Source: Parolsenella massiliensis
GTDB taxonomy: Bacteria > Actinomycetota > Coriobacteriia > Coriobacteriales > Atopobiaceae
DNA: 64,000 bases
Direction of reading: 5' to 3'
Assembly (NCBI RefSeq): GCF_900143685.1
Contig: NZ_LT671675.1
Span: 1,481,985 to 1,545,984, forward strand
In this document: positions 56,651 through 64,000 of the stretch, in pieces
Position numbering within the stretch: the first letter of the stretch is position 1
Layout of the letters: each line of letters begins with the position of its first letter
The notes under the pieces: model-generated
Told to the model about the DNA's origin: nothing
Database searches by the model: none
Seen by the model: the letters and a program-made list of their open reading frames with translations, nothing else
Made by a program: the position numbers and the translations under genes

Positions 56651-58205
56651 CGGAGACCGCCGTTCCCAGGCCCGTTCCGGAGGCGGCTCGGTAGCCCACG
56701 ATGGACTCCTTGCCGTACCACTGGCACAGGCGGTAGTTGATGTAGTTGTCCATGTTGTCGCGGATGTCGCCCATGAGCAGCACGTGCGGAACGTCCGTGT
56801 AGTAGGGCACGCGCAGGTCCTGCTCGTCGGTCGACTCGATGTAGTCCAGACGCTCCCAGACCTGCGCATCATAGGCGGCCGCCTGGCCCGAGGCCAGCGA
56901 GCGGGCGGCGGAGACGCTCGAGAGCTCCTCGCCCAGGTCCTTGTCGGCAGCCATGGAGCCCACGACGCAGCCGAGCACCACGACGGCCAGCGCCATGGCC
57001 CACGCGAGCGAGGCCGCGCTCACGACCTGGCCGCGCGGCGCTCCCATGCCAGCGGCCCGGCGGCGCGCGGCAAACCACCCGCACACCCAGAAGACGTCAA
57101 CGACGACGAGCACGACGAACAGGTCGAACCGGCAGTTCTGCACGCGGCCCGGACCCACGGATCCCTGGGCCCAGAACGTGGGCGTGAAGCTCGTGGCGAA
57201 CAGCGCGACCGACGCCGCCACGACGAGCACGGGCCACCTGAACGACCAGCCGCGGGCCGCGGCGCGCTCGCACGCGCGCACGGCGACGGGCACGCTCACG
57301 GCGGCCAGGATCACCACGAGCACGCTCGACCACTGCTGCAGGTACTGGAAGGCGGCAAGCGACGACTGCAGGATCGTCTGCCCCACGCCCAGGCCGTCAT
57401 CGGGGAACTGCGTCTGCTGGCGCACCTCGTTGCCCGGCGCGGCAAGCGACAGCGCCAGGCCCAAGACCATGAGCGCGAACGCCGGCAGCACGTCCGAGGC
57501 GCAGCGGCGCCCCTGGTAGATGAGCACGGCGAGGATGGCGACCATGACCTCGGCCGCCACGAGTGCCGTCACGAAGTTGCCGCCGGCGACGAACGCCGCC
57601 AGCACGCACGACGCCACCATGCAGCCCACGGGCCGCTGGGTTCGGCGTGGGTCGCACACGCGCAGCACGCAGCCGATGAGCGCAAGCGCCGCGGCATGAT
57701 AGCTCGTGTAGTACACGGCGCTGTTGAACCAGAAGATGCCCTCGACGGGGCTGGGCTGCAGCAGCAGCTGCACGGCCACCACAAGGCACGACAGGCCCAG
57801 CCACGAGCCGCGGTCTGCCCCCATGAGCTCCACGAGCACCACATGCGAGAAGAACAGCGTGCCCGCCACGAGCGAGGCCATCACGAGCGGGGCGGCGATG
57901 ACGTAGCACTGCTCGCCGAAGACGCTCGGCTCTATGGCCATGAGAAAGATCGCCGAGTAGGTGCCCTGCCAGTCGAACCAGGCCTTGCCCACCTGCTCGA
58001 GCGCCGTGACGATGGCCACGCCGACGTTGCCCGTCTGCTCGAGGGCGAGGTGGGCCCACACGCCGTAGTGCCAATCGTCTGCGTAGGAGTGGTTGTAGGC
58101 GCTGATGAGCACGAGCGGCACGAGCACGGCCACGAGCGCGGCCACGCCCATCGCCCCCACCGCCACGCTCGCGCGTCTGTCGGTCCTCGTCCTGTCCTGC
58201 GCCAT
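56640..58205 (-). CDS. DUF6056-like polytopic membrane protein
   Basis: A 521-residue protein with about 11 helices. The pattern NHSYADDWHYGVWAHLAL shortly after the first helix, and the Asp-Asp pair in it, fit the DUF6056 family and GT-C enzymes that use acidic residues in the first extracytoplasmic loop. The C-terminal 100 residues are extracytoplasmic (YIESTDEQDLRVPYYTDVPH). GAGGGAGGG precedes the ATG at 58205; a frame reaching to 58271 is not needed. Together with the gene at 54836 it forms a two-gene membrane operon. Function is inferred only. Confidence 0.7.
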   Translation of the reverse strand: MAQDRTRTDRRASVAVGAMGVAALVAVLVPLVLISAYNHSYADDWHYGVWAHLALEQTGNVGVAIVTALEQVGKAWFDWQGTYSAIFLMAIEPSVFGEQCYVIAAPLVMASLVAGTLFFSHVVLVELMGADRGSWLGLSCLVVAVQLLLQPSPVEGIFWFNSAVYYTSYHAAALALIGCVLRVCDPRRTQRPVGCMVASCVLAAFVAGGNFVTALVAAEVMVAILAVLIYQGRRCASDVLPAFALMVLGLALSLAAPGNEVRQQTQFPDDGLGVGQTILQSSLAAFQYLQQWSSVLVVILAAVSVPVAVRACERAAARGWSFRWPVLVVAASVALFATSFTPTFWAQGSVGPGRVQNCRFDLFVVLVVVDVFWVCGWFAARRRAAGMGAPRGQVVSAASLAWAMALAVVVLGCVVGSMAADKDLGEELSSVSAARSLASGQAAAYDAQVWERLDYIESTDEQDLRVPYYTDVPHVLLMGDIRDNMDNYINYRLCQWYGKESIVGYRAASGTGLGTAVSDAS

Positions 58206-58328
58206 GCGCCCTCCCTCGTTTTGCACTCGCACCAGTCTAAGGCACACGTCGGACAGAAAGGCACGCCCCATGCAACGCCCACGGACCGCCGTCGCGGCAA
58301 CGGCCCGGACCTGCCCCGAAGCGTCGCG

Positions 58329-58359
58329 GTGACAGTTCGACCCCGTCCCCAGGTGTCAC
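58329..58359. repeat. GTGACA/TGTCAC inverted repeat
   Basis: The 6-bp arms GTGACA and TGTCAC enclose TTCGACCCCGTCCCC-type sequence, echoing the GACCCGTCCC text at 11888. It lies between the divergent DUF6056 and PBP genes and may be an operator or part of a dispersed repeat. Support is weak. Confidence 0.3.
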
Positions 58360-58461
58360 GTCAAGGGATGTGGACGCGCCGTTGACTCTGCGTGCGCGCA
58401 ACCATATAGGACGTTTTGTCGGATAATGGGGGCGTATGTGTATCCGCATTGGAGGATTTGC

Positions 58462-60648
58462 ATGGGAATTCGAAACCGACGCGCCCGCGCCCACGCCAAG
58501 ACGCACATCATCGGCTTCTCGGCGGCCGGCATCCTGGGCTTTCTGGCCCTCTTGCTCATCGCCCTCGCCGTGTCGCTGGGCGCCGTCGTCGAGTCCTGGC
58601 TGCAGGACCTGCCCGACTACACCTCGGCCGACGCCTACCTCGTCGCCGAGCCCAGCGAGGTCTATGACGCAGACGGCAACACCATCGCGACGTTCTACCT
58701 CGAGAACCGCCGCTCCATCTCGCAGGACGAGGTCTCGCCCTACGTGTGGAAGGGCACGGTCGACGTCGAGGACGAGCGATTCTACACGCACAACGGCATA
58801 GACCCCGCCGGCATCGTCCGAGCCGTGTTCTCGCAGCTCGCGGGCCGCTCCGAGGGCGCCTCGACCATCACGCAGCAGCTCGTGCGCAACACGGTGCTCT
58901 CTGACGAGCAGTTCGACAAGACCATCAAGCGCAAGGTGCGCGAGGCCTACATCGCCGTCGAGATGGAGAAGATGTACTCCAAGGACCAGATCCTGCTCAT
59001 GTACCTCAACACCATCTACTACGGCCACGGCGCCTATGGCATCGAGGCGGCGAGCCTCACGTACTTCAACAAGCACGCGAGCGAGCTCACGCTCGCCGAG
59101 GCGGCCACGCTCATCGGCCTGCCCAACTCGCCCTCCTACTACGACCCCACCCAGAACCCCGACGCCGCCAAGGAGCGCCGCAACAAGGTCCTGGACAACA
59201 TGCTGCGCCTGGGCGACATCACGCAGGAGGAGCATGACGCGGCCCAGGCCGAGGACCTCGTGCTCAACCTCGGCGACACGAGCATGGACCAGCAGGGCAC
59301 CTACCCGTACTGGACGAACTACGTCAAGGGCCTGCTCGAGGGCGACTTCTCGCAGGACACGATCGTGCAGAGCGGTCTGAAGGTCTACACGACGCTCGAG
59401 CCCAAAACCCAGGAGGCCGCGCAGGACGCCGTGGTCCGCATGCTCGACGAGACCGGCGACTCCAAGCTCGAGGGCGCGCTCGTGGCCATCGACCCCTCCA
59501 CCGGCTACATCAAGGCCATGGTGGGCGGCAAGGACTTCTACGCCGACTCCGACAGCGCCCAGGTGAACGCCGCGAGCAACGCGTTCAAGCAGACGGGCTC
59601 GAGCTTCAAGATGTTCACGCTCGTCACGGCCCTCAAGCAGGGCATGAACCCCAACGTCATGCTCAACTGCAACTCGCCCATCCAGGTCACGAACTCCTGG
59701 AAGGTCCAGAACTTCGCCAACACCTCCTACGGCACGATCTCGCTGGCCCAGGCCACCGAGAAGTCCTCCAACACCGGCTACGTCCAGGTGGGCATGGCCG
59801 TGGGCGTGGACAACGTCGTCCAGACGGCCAAGGACATGGGCATCTCGTCTGACCTGCAGCCCTACGGCTCCACGATCCTGGGCGCCAACCTCACCTCGCC
59901 GCTCGAGATGGCCGAGGCCTACGCCGTTTTGGCCAACGGCGGCGAGCATCGCGACCCGGTGGCCGTCACCAAGATCGAGGACCGCAACGGCAACACCGTC
60001 TACGAGCACAAGGACAACCCCACGCGCGTCCTGGACGAGGGCGTGGCAAAGGCTGCCACCGACGTGCTCGAGGGCGTCGTCAAGAACGGCACCGCGAGCG
60101 CGATGAACTCCATGCTCACGATCAACCAGCCCGTGGCCGGCAAGACCGGCACCACGGACAACACCGAGAACCTGTGGTTCTGCGGCTACACCCCCCAGCT
60201 GTCCGTCGCCGTGTGGACGGGCTACAAGAGCTCGGACTCCAGCACCGGCAAGCACCCCGACAGGACCTCGAACAGGGCGTTCGCCTACTTCGTGAACGCG
60301 GTGCTCGCAGACACCCCGCGCGCCGACTGGCCCATGGCCAACGCCGCCGATCCCACCTACAAGGAGAACAGCACCTGGAAGTTCTCGAACACGGCGGCAA
60401 ACGCCAATGACGGCACCGCCGCCACGACCGAGGCCACCGAGGAGACCACCGAGGCCGAGAACACCCAGAGCGACTCGAACGCCACCGGAACCGGCGGCAC
60501 GGGCGGCAGCGGCGGAGACGGCGGCAACACCGGCACCGACGACAACGGCGGCACCACGCCGACGCCGACACCCACGCCCGAGCCCACGCCCGACCCCACG
60601 CCCACGCCCACGCCCACGCCCGGCGGCGACACGGGAACCACCGAGTAA
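58462..60648 (+). CDS. Class A penicillin-binding protein (bifunctional peptidoglycan synthase)
   Basis: It polymerises lipid II (glycosyltransferase, GT51) and crosslinks peptides (transpeptidase) on the outer face of the membrane. The 728 residues: one N-terminal helix (about 18-45), GT51 domain with catalytic Glu103 in VDVEDERFYTHNGID and RKVREAYIAVEMEKMYSKDQ, then a transpeptidase with SSFK (Ser380, Lys383), SSN and KTGTT (Lys561). A Thr/Pro-rich C-terminal tail (PTPTPTPEPTPDPTP) is like that of PBP1A-type proteins in actinobacteria. GGAGG precedes the ATG at 58462. A terminator follows. Confidence 0.94.
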   Translation: MGIRNRRARAHAKTHIIGFSAAGILGFLALLLIALAVSLGAVVESWLQDLPDYTSADAYLVAEPSEVYDADGNTIATFYLENRRSISQDEVSPYVWKGTVDVEDERFYTHNGIDPAGIVRAVFSQLAGRSEGASTITQQLVRNTVLSDEQFDKTIKRKVREAYIAVEMEKMYSKDQILLMYLNTIYYGHGAYGIEAASLTYFNKHASELTLAEAATLIGLPNSPSYYDPTQNPDAAKERRNKVLDNMLRLGDITQEEHDAAQAEDLVLNLGDTSMDQQGTYPYWTNYVKGLLEGDFSQDTIVQSGLKVYTTLEPKTQEAAQDAVVRMLDETGDSKLEGALVAIDPSTGYIKAMVGGKDFYADSDSAQVNAASNAFKQTGSSFKMFTLVTALKQGMNPNVMLNCNSPIQVTNSWKVQNFANTSYGTISLAQATEKSSNTGYVQVGMAVGVDNVVQTAKDMGISSDLQPYGSTILGANLTSPLEMAEAYAVLANGGEHRDPVAVTKIEDRNGNTVYEHKDNPTRVLDEGVAKAATDVLEGVVKNGTASAMNSMLTINQPVAGKTGTTDNTENLWFCGYTPQLSVAVWTGYKSSDSSTGKHPDRTSNRAFAYFVNAVLADTPRADWPMANAADPTYKENSTWKFSNTAANANDGTAATTEATEETTEAENTQSDSNATGTGGTGGSGGDGGNTGTDDNGGTTPTPTPTPEPTPDPTPTPTPTPGGDTGTTE

Positions 60649-60651
60649 GCG

Positions 60652-60688
60652 AAGCCCCCGCCTCTCGCGAGAGAGACGGGGGCTTTCT
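60652..60688 (+). terminator. Intrinsic terminator of the PBP gene
   Basis: AAGCCCCCG, CCTCTCGCGAGAGAGA and CGGGGGCTT form a stem-loop followed by TTTCTC on the plus strand, 4 bp after the stop codon. Read on the minus strand it stands behind the end of argH at 60732, giving possible two-way termination. Confidence 0.85.
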
Positions 60689-60731
60689 CATGCGCAATTC
60701 TCGGACGCGCGGCAGCCGCCCTGCGAGGAGG

Positions 60732-62174
60732 CTACTCGCCCAGCGCGGCCTCGTCGGCCTTAAGCGCCTCGGTCGCAAGCTTGAGCTGGGCGCGCACGGC
60801 CTTGTGGCCCGTGCCGCCAAACGTTGTGCGACGGCGGACGATGTTGTCGATGTCGAGCGCCTCGTGGGCGTCGTCGTCGAACAGCTCGGAGTAGCTGCGC
60901 AGCTCGTCGGTGGAGAGCTGCTGCAGCGTCACGCCCTCGCGCACGCAGTCGCCCACGATGCGGCCCACCACGGCGTGCGCCTGGCGGAACGGCAGGCCCT
61001 TGCCCACGAGGTAGTCGGCAAGGTCGGTGGCGGCCATGTAGCCCTCGTGCGAGGCCTCGCGCATGCGCTCCTCCTTGAAAGTGCACGTGGCGAGCATGCC
61101 CGTGCAGGCCATGAGCGAGCCCAGCACCGTGTCGGCGGCATCGAACAGCGGCTCCTTGTCCTCCTGGAGGTCCTTGTCGTAGGTGAGCGGCGTGCCCTTT
61201 ACCGTGACGAGCAGGCTTGTGAGGTCACCCACGACGCGGCCGGCCTTGCCGCGCACGAGCTCGGCGAAGTCGGGGTTCTTCTTCTGCGGCATGATCGAGG
61301 AGCCGGTGGAGTGGGCGTCGTCCATCTCCACGAAGCCAAACTCCGCGGAGCTCCACCACACGAGCTCCTCGCACAGGCGCGACAGGTGCACCTGGCAGAC
61401 GCTGCACGCGTAGATGAGGTCGAGCAGGTAGTCGCGATCGCTCACCGAGTCCATTGAGTTGGCGGTGGGACCCGAGAAGCCCAGGGCCTCGGCCGTCATG
61501 AAGCGGTCGAGCGAGTAGGTGGTGCCGGCGAGCGCAGCGGCGCCCAGCGGGCAGACGTTGGCCGCTTGCCTCGCGGCGGAAACGCGCCTGAAGTCGCGGT
61601 TGAACATCCAGAAGTAGGCGAGCAGGTGGTGGCTGAGAAGCACCGGCTGGGCGGGCTGCATGTGCGTGTAGCCCGGCATGACGACGCCGAACTCCCCCTC
61701 GGCGCGGTCAAGCAGGACCGCCTCGAGCTTGGCGAGCGAGGCCAGAATCTCGTCGGCAAGGTCGCGGGCGATGAGGTGGGTGTCTACGGCCGTCTGGTCG
61801 TTGCGCGAGCGGCCCGTGTGGAGCCTGCCGCCCGCCGCGCCGATGTTCTCGGTGAGCACGCGCTCGATGGCCATGTGGATGTCCTCGTCGCGGTCCACGT
61901 CGAACGTGAACTCGCCGCGTTCGATCTGGGCGGCGATGTCGTCGAGGCCGGCGCGGATGGCGTCGGCGTCCTCCTGCGAGATCACGCCCTGGTGCGCAAG
62001 CATGGCGGCGTGCGCCTTGGAGCCGCGGATGTCCTGGCGCCACATGCGCTTGTCAAACGGAAGCGACGCGCCGAAGCGCTCGAGCTCGCCGGTGGGGGCT
62101 GCGGAGAAGCGGCCTCCCCACAGGGGCTTGGGGGCGTCGGTGCCGGTCGTTGCGGTGGCGTTCGTATCGCTCAT
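60732..62174 (-). CDS. argH: Argininosuccinate lyase
   Basis: It splits argininosuccinate into arginine and fumarate, the last step of arginine biosynthesis. The 480 residues carry the superfamily signature GSSIMPQKKNPD, the substrate motif GGRLHTGRSRNDQ and the TYTHMQPAQP-like stretch (GYTHMQPAQPVLLSHHLLAY). The ATG at 62174 opens MSDTNATATTG before the conserved PLWGGRFS. No other arginine gene is in the window, so it stands alone here; a GTGAAC hairpin lies upstream. Confidence 0.95.
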   Translation of the reverse strand: MSDTNATATTGTDAPKPLWGGRFSAAPTGELERFGASLPFDKRMWRQDIRGSKAHAAMLAHQGVISQEDADAIRAGLDDIAAQIERGEFTFDVDRDEDIHMAIERVLTENIGAAGGRLHTGRSRNDQTAVDTHLIARDLADEILASLAKLEAVLLDRAEGEFGVVMPGYTHMQPAQPVLLSHHLLAYFWMFNRDFRRVSAARQAANVCPLGAAALAGTTYSLDRFMTAEALGFSGPTANSMDSVSDRDYLLDLIYACSVCQVHLSRLCEELVWWSSAEFGFVEMDDAHSTGSSIMPQKKNPDFAELVRGKAGRVVGDLTSLLVTVKGTPLTYDKDLQEDKEPLFDAADTVLGSLMACTGMLATCTFKEERMREASHEGYMAATDLADYLVGKGLPFRQAHAVVGRIVGDCVREGVTLQQLSTDELRSYSELFDDDAHEALDIDNIVRRRTTFGGTGHKAVRAQLKLATEALKADEAALGE

Positions 62175-62267
62175 GTCTTCGTCCTTGCCTGTGAGAAAAG
62201 CCCGCCCGGCACGCTGGCACCGGACGGGCAGGTGTTCTTGCCCCCTATGGTAGCGGGCTCGCGGAAG

Positions 62268-62297
62268 CGTGAACAGGGGTACGTCCCCCGTTCACGG
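62268..62297. repeat. Short GTGAAC/GTTCAC palindromic repeat, copy 2
   Basis: GTGAACAGGGGTACGTCCCC then CGTTCAC folds into a hairpin with paired GTGAAC/GTTCAC and GGGG/CCCC. It is nearly identical to 9366-9394. It lies just past the stop of the dehydratase-like gene (62301) on the minus strand, upstream of argH, where it may end transcription. Confidence 0.6.
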
Positions 62298-62300
62298 GCG

Positions 62301-64000
62301 CTACTCCTCCGTCTCGGAGGCTGCGCGCTCGGCAGCGGCGGCCTTGGCGGCCTCGATGCGGTCAAGCTGTGCGCGCGAGAGCGGCAGCGCGGCTGCGGCC
62401 GCGACGTCTACCCTCTCGGCCGCGGTGCCACGTGCCTCGCGGAAGTTCTCCTTGGCCACCGAGATCATGAGCTTGATGCGGTTGAGCTGGTTGACCTCGG
62501 AGGCGCCCGGGTCATAGTCCACGGCCACGATGTTGCTCTCGGGGTGCATCTCGCGCAGGCGCTTGATGACCGACTTGCCCACGACGTGGTTGGGCAGGCA
62601 CGCGAACGGCGAGCAGCACACGATGTTGGGCGTACCCGTCTCAATGAGGTCGCACATCTCGGCCGTGAGCAGCCAGCCCTCGCCCATCGTGTTGCACAGC
62701 GACAGGATCTGCTTGGCCTTGGCGGCGAGCTCGTAGATGTCAGGGTAGGGCTCGAAGCGCGTGGACTTCTCGAGCATGCGGTTGATGGGCTCGCGCATGG
62801 CCTCGATGACCTTGATGCCCGTCTGATGCGTGAGGCGCTTGCGGAACTTGGTGCCCAGCTCGCCGCGCATGTTCATGGGGCTCGTCATGCCAAACAGGAA
62901 GAAGTCGACAAGACCGGGGACCACGGCCTCGCAGCCCTCCTGCTCGATGACGCGCACGACCTCGTTGTTGGCCGTGGGGTGGAACTTGACGAGGATCTCT
63001 CCCACCACGCCCACGCGCGGCTTGGAGCGGTCGTCCACCACCGGCAGCGTCTCGAAGGCGTCCACCGTGTCCTGGCACAGCTTCAGGAACCCGCGCTGGC
63101 CGCAGCTGACGAGCTCGACCTTGGCGCGCTCCATGAGCCTCTCGTACAGGGCGTTGGCAGAGCCGGCCTCGGCCTCGTAGGGACGCACGCGATAGAGCGT
63201 CTGCATGATGAGGTCGCCGTAGAGCAGCGCGTAGATCGCGTGGATGATGAGGTCGGGTTTGAAGACGTTGAAGCCGGGGTTGTCCTCGTCAAGGCCGCTC
63301 GCCGCGGTGAGCGACACCACGGGGACCTCGGGATGCCCGGAGTCCTTGAGAGCCTTGCGGATGAGGGCGATGTAGTTCGTGGCGCGGCAGCCGCCGCCGG
63401 TCTGCGAGATGATGACGGCCGTGCGCGACAGGTCGTACTTGCCGCTCTCGATGGCCTCCATGATCTGGCCCGTCACGAGGATGGACGGGTAGCAGATGTC
63501 GTTGTTGACGTACTTGAGGCCCGCCTCTACCGCGCCGTGGTCGACGGAGGGCAGAAGCACCGCGTTGAAGCCGGCGTTGATGAGCAGCTGCTCCACGAGC
63601 TCGAAGTGGATGGGCGACATCTGCGGGCACAGCAGCGTGTAGCCGGCCTCCTGCATCTCCTTGGTGTAGCGCACCTTCTTGAACGCGGCGCTCTTGGCCT
63701 CGCGCCACACGGGCAGCTTGCCAGCCTCCACGGGCTTGGTGCGCTCGAGCGAGCCGTCGGCGCGGTGGACGTCCACGGGGCCCACGGGCGAAAGCTCGCC
63801 GGCCTCGGCCTTGCGCGCGAGCTCTTCGCGCTGCTCGGAGAGCGCCGCCATGAGCGAGCGCACGCGGATGCGTACGGCGCCAAGGTTGGACACCTCGTCG
63901 ATCTTGAGCGTGGTGTAGACCTTGCCGGAGGCCTCGAGGATCTCCTGGACCTGGTCGGTCGTGAGGGCGTCCAGGCCGCAGCCAAAGCTGTTGAGCTGGA
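62301..64000 (-). CDS. 2-hydroxyacyl-CoA dehydratase/activator-like large protein (C-terminal part, cut by right edge)
   Basis: The open frame runs off the right edge; at least 566 residues are present and the start is missing. The stretch [20 protein letters not shown] at the edge, [18 protein letters not shown] and [20 protein letters not shown] are hallmarks of a conserved family of about 1400-residue proteins combining a BcrAD/BadFG activator ATPase with a DUF2229 and dehydratase-like part. The family carries Fe-S clusters; Cys in FGCGLDA and GGGCRATN are candidate ligands. The apparent start at 63893 is an internal GTG, not a true start. The C-terminal tail is Ala-rich ([20 protein letters not shown]). 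Confidence 0.85.
   Translation of the reverse strand, partial: QLNSFGCGLDALTTDQVQEILEASGKVYTTLKIDEVSNLGAVRIRVRSLMAALSEQREELARKAEAGELSPVGPVDVHRADGSLERTKPVEAGKLPVWREAKSAAFKKVRYTKEMQEAGYTLLCPQMSPIHFELVEQLLINAGFNAVLLPSVDHGAVEAGLKYVNNDICYPSILVTGQIMEAIESGKYDLSRTAVIISQTGGGCRATNYIALIRKALKDSGHPEVPVVSLTAASGLDEDNPGFNVFKPDLIIHAIYALLYGDLIMQTLYRVRPYEAEAGSANALYERLMERAKVELVSCGQRGFLKLCQDTVDAFETLPVVDDRSKPRVGVVGEILVKFHPTANNEVVRVIEQEGCEAVVPGLVDFFLFGMTSPMNMRGELGTKFRKRLTHQTGIKVIEAMREPINRMLEKSTRFEPYPDIYELAAKAKQILSLCNTMGEGWLLTAEMCDLIETGTPNIVCCSPFACLPNHVVGKSVIKRLREMHPESNIVAVDYDPGASEVNQLNRIKLMISVAKENFREARGTAAERVDVAAAAALPLSRAQLDRIEAAKAAAAERAASETEE

Noticed and set aside
60400-60648. TPTPTPEP repeats at the end of the PBP as a tandem DNA repeat or CRISPR
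   Set aside because: They are a low-complexity protein tail with codon drift, not spacer-separated repeats. No CRISPR array was seen in the window.
63893-64000. Start of the dehydratase-like gene at 63893
   Set aside because: The frame remains open and carries the conserved [14 protein letters not shown] motif right up to the window edge, so the true start lies outside.

Overview
The window is GC-rich (about two thirds G+C by eye), densely coded, chromosomal bacterial DNA. Gene content points to an actinobacterial Coriobacteriia-type organism (Olsenella/Collinsella-like). It has a type-2 peptidyl-tRNA hydrolase, a Mycobacterium-like bifunctional Dcd, MurT/GatD peptidoglycan amidation, the AmaP/DUF2273/Asp23 envelope-stress trio, LPXTG surface proteins and a very long 2-hydroxyacyl-CoA dehydratase-activator-like protein. 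The genus is an inference; no rRNA or tRNA gene was seen.

Layout. 1-7 kb: an ABC exporter subunit cut by the left edge with an operator-like palindrome, peptidyl-tRNA hydrolase, a HAD phosphatase, peptidase T, an acidic Pro/Glu-rich protein of unknown role and a tyrosine-phosphatase-like protein. 7-17 kb: ligA, an HtrA protease, an orphan OmpR-type regulator, a polar amino-acid ABC transporter (solute-binding protein, permease, ATPase) and glnA behind a repeat cluster. 17-26 kb: gpmA, a MacB-like exporter whose ATPase gene is interrupted by a sequencing artefact (poly-C, poly-A and a Nextera adapter), a polysaccharide flippase and an LPQTG surface protein. 26-33 kb: aspS, an M20 amidohydrolase and a GGDEF/PAS/EAL protein of cyclic-di-GMP metabolism. 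32.8-40.2 kb: an exosortase-G (XrtG) operon of secreted substrate, exosortase, family-2 glycosyltransferase, PTPS-like membrane protein and large PTPS-related membrane protein. The substrate gene is out of frame at a run of seven G. 40.3-42.6 kb: an IS3-family element inserted in the centre of a palindrome, then a DinJ/PIN toxin-antitoxin pair. 42.6-49.5 kb: gatD-murT, asp23-DUF2273-amaP, yebC, lgt, dcd and two tandem NifU-like genes. 49.6-64 kb: a U32 peptidase, a DUF559-like protein, tyrS, two polytopic membrane proteins, a class A penicillin-binding protein, argH and the C-terminal half of a large dehydratase-activator-like protein running off the right edge.

How the parts fit. Much of the window serves the cell envelope: MurT/GatD, the class A PBP, Lgt, the flippase, sortase and exosortase substrates, the XrtG glycosyltransferase and the alkaline-shock membrane proteins. 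The cyclic-di-GMP enzyme lies convergent to the XrtG operon, 12 bp away, and may govern its output, but this is inference from position. Between genes there is a family of about 174-195-bp inverted-repeat elements (three copies, plus a related pair type), several long hairpins and standard terminators. The adapter artefact at 18.7-18.95 kb means homopolymer-associated frameshifts elsewhere, above all at 39.59 kb, must be checked against reads before biological conclusions are drawn.
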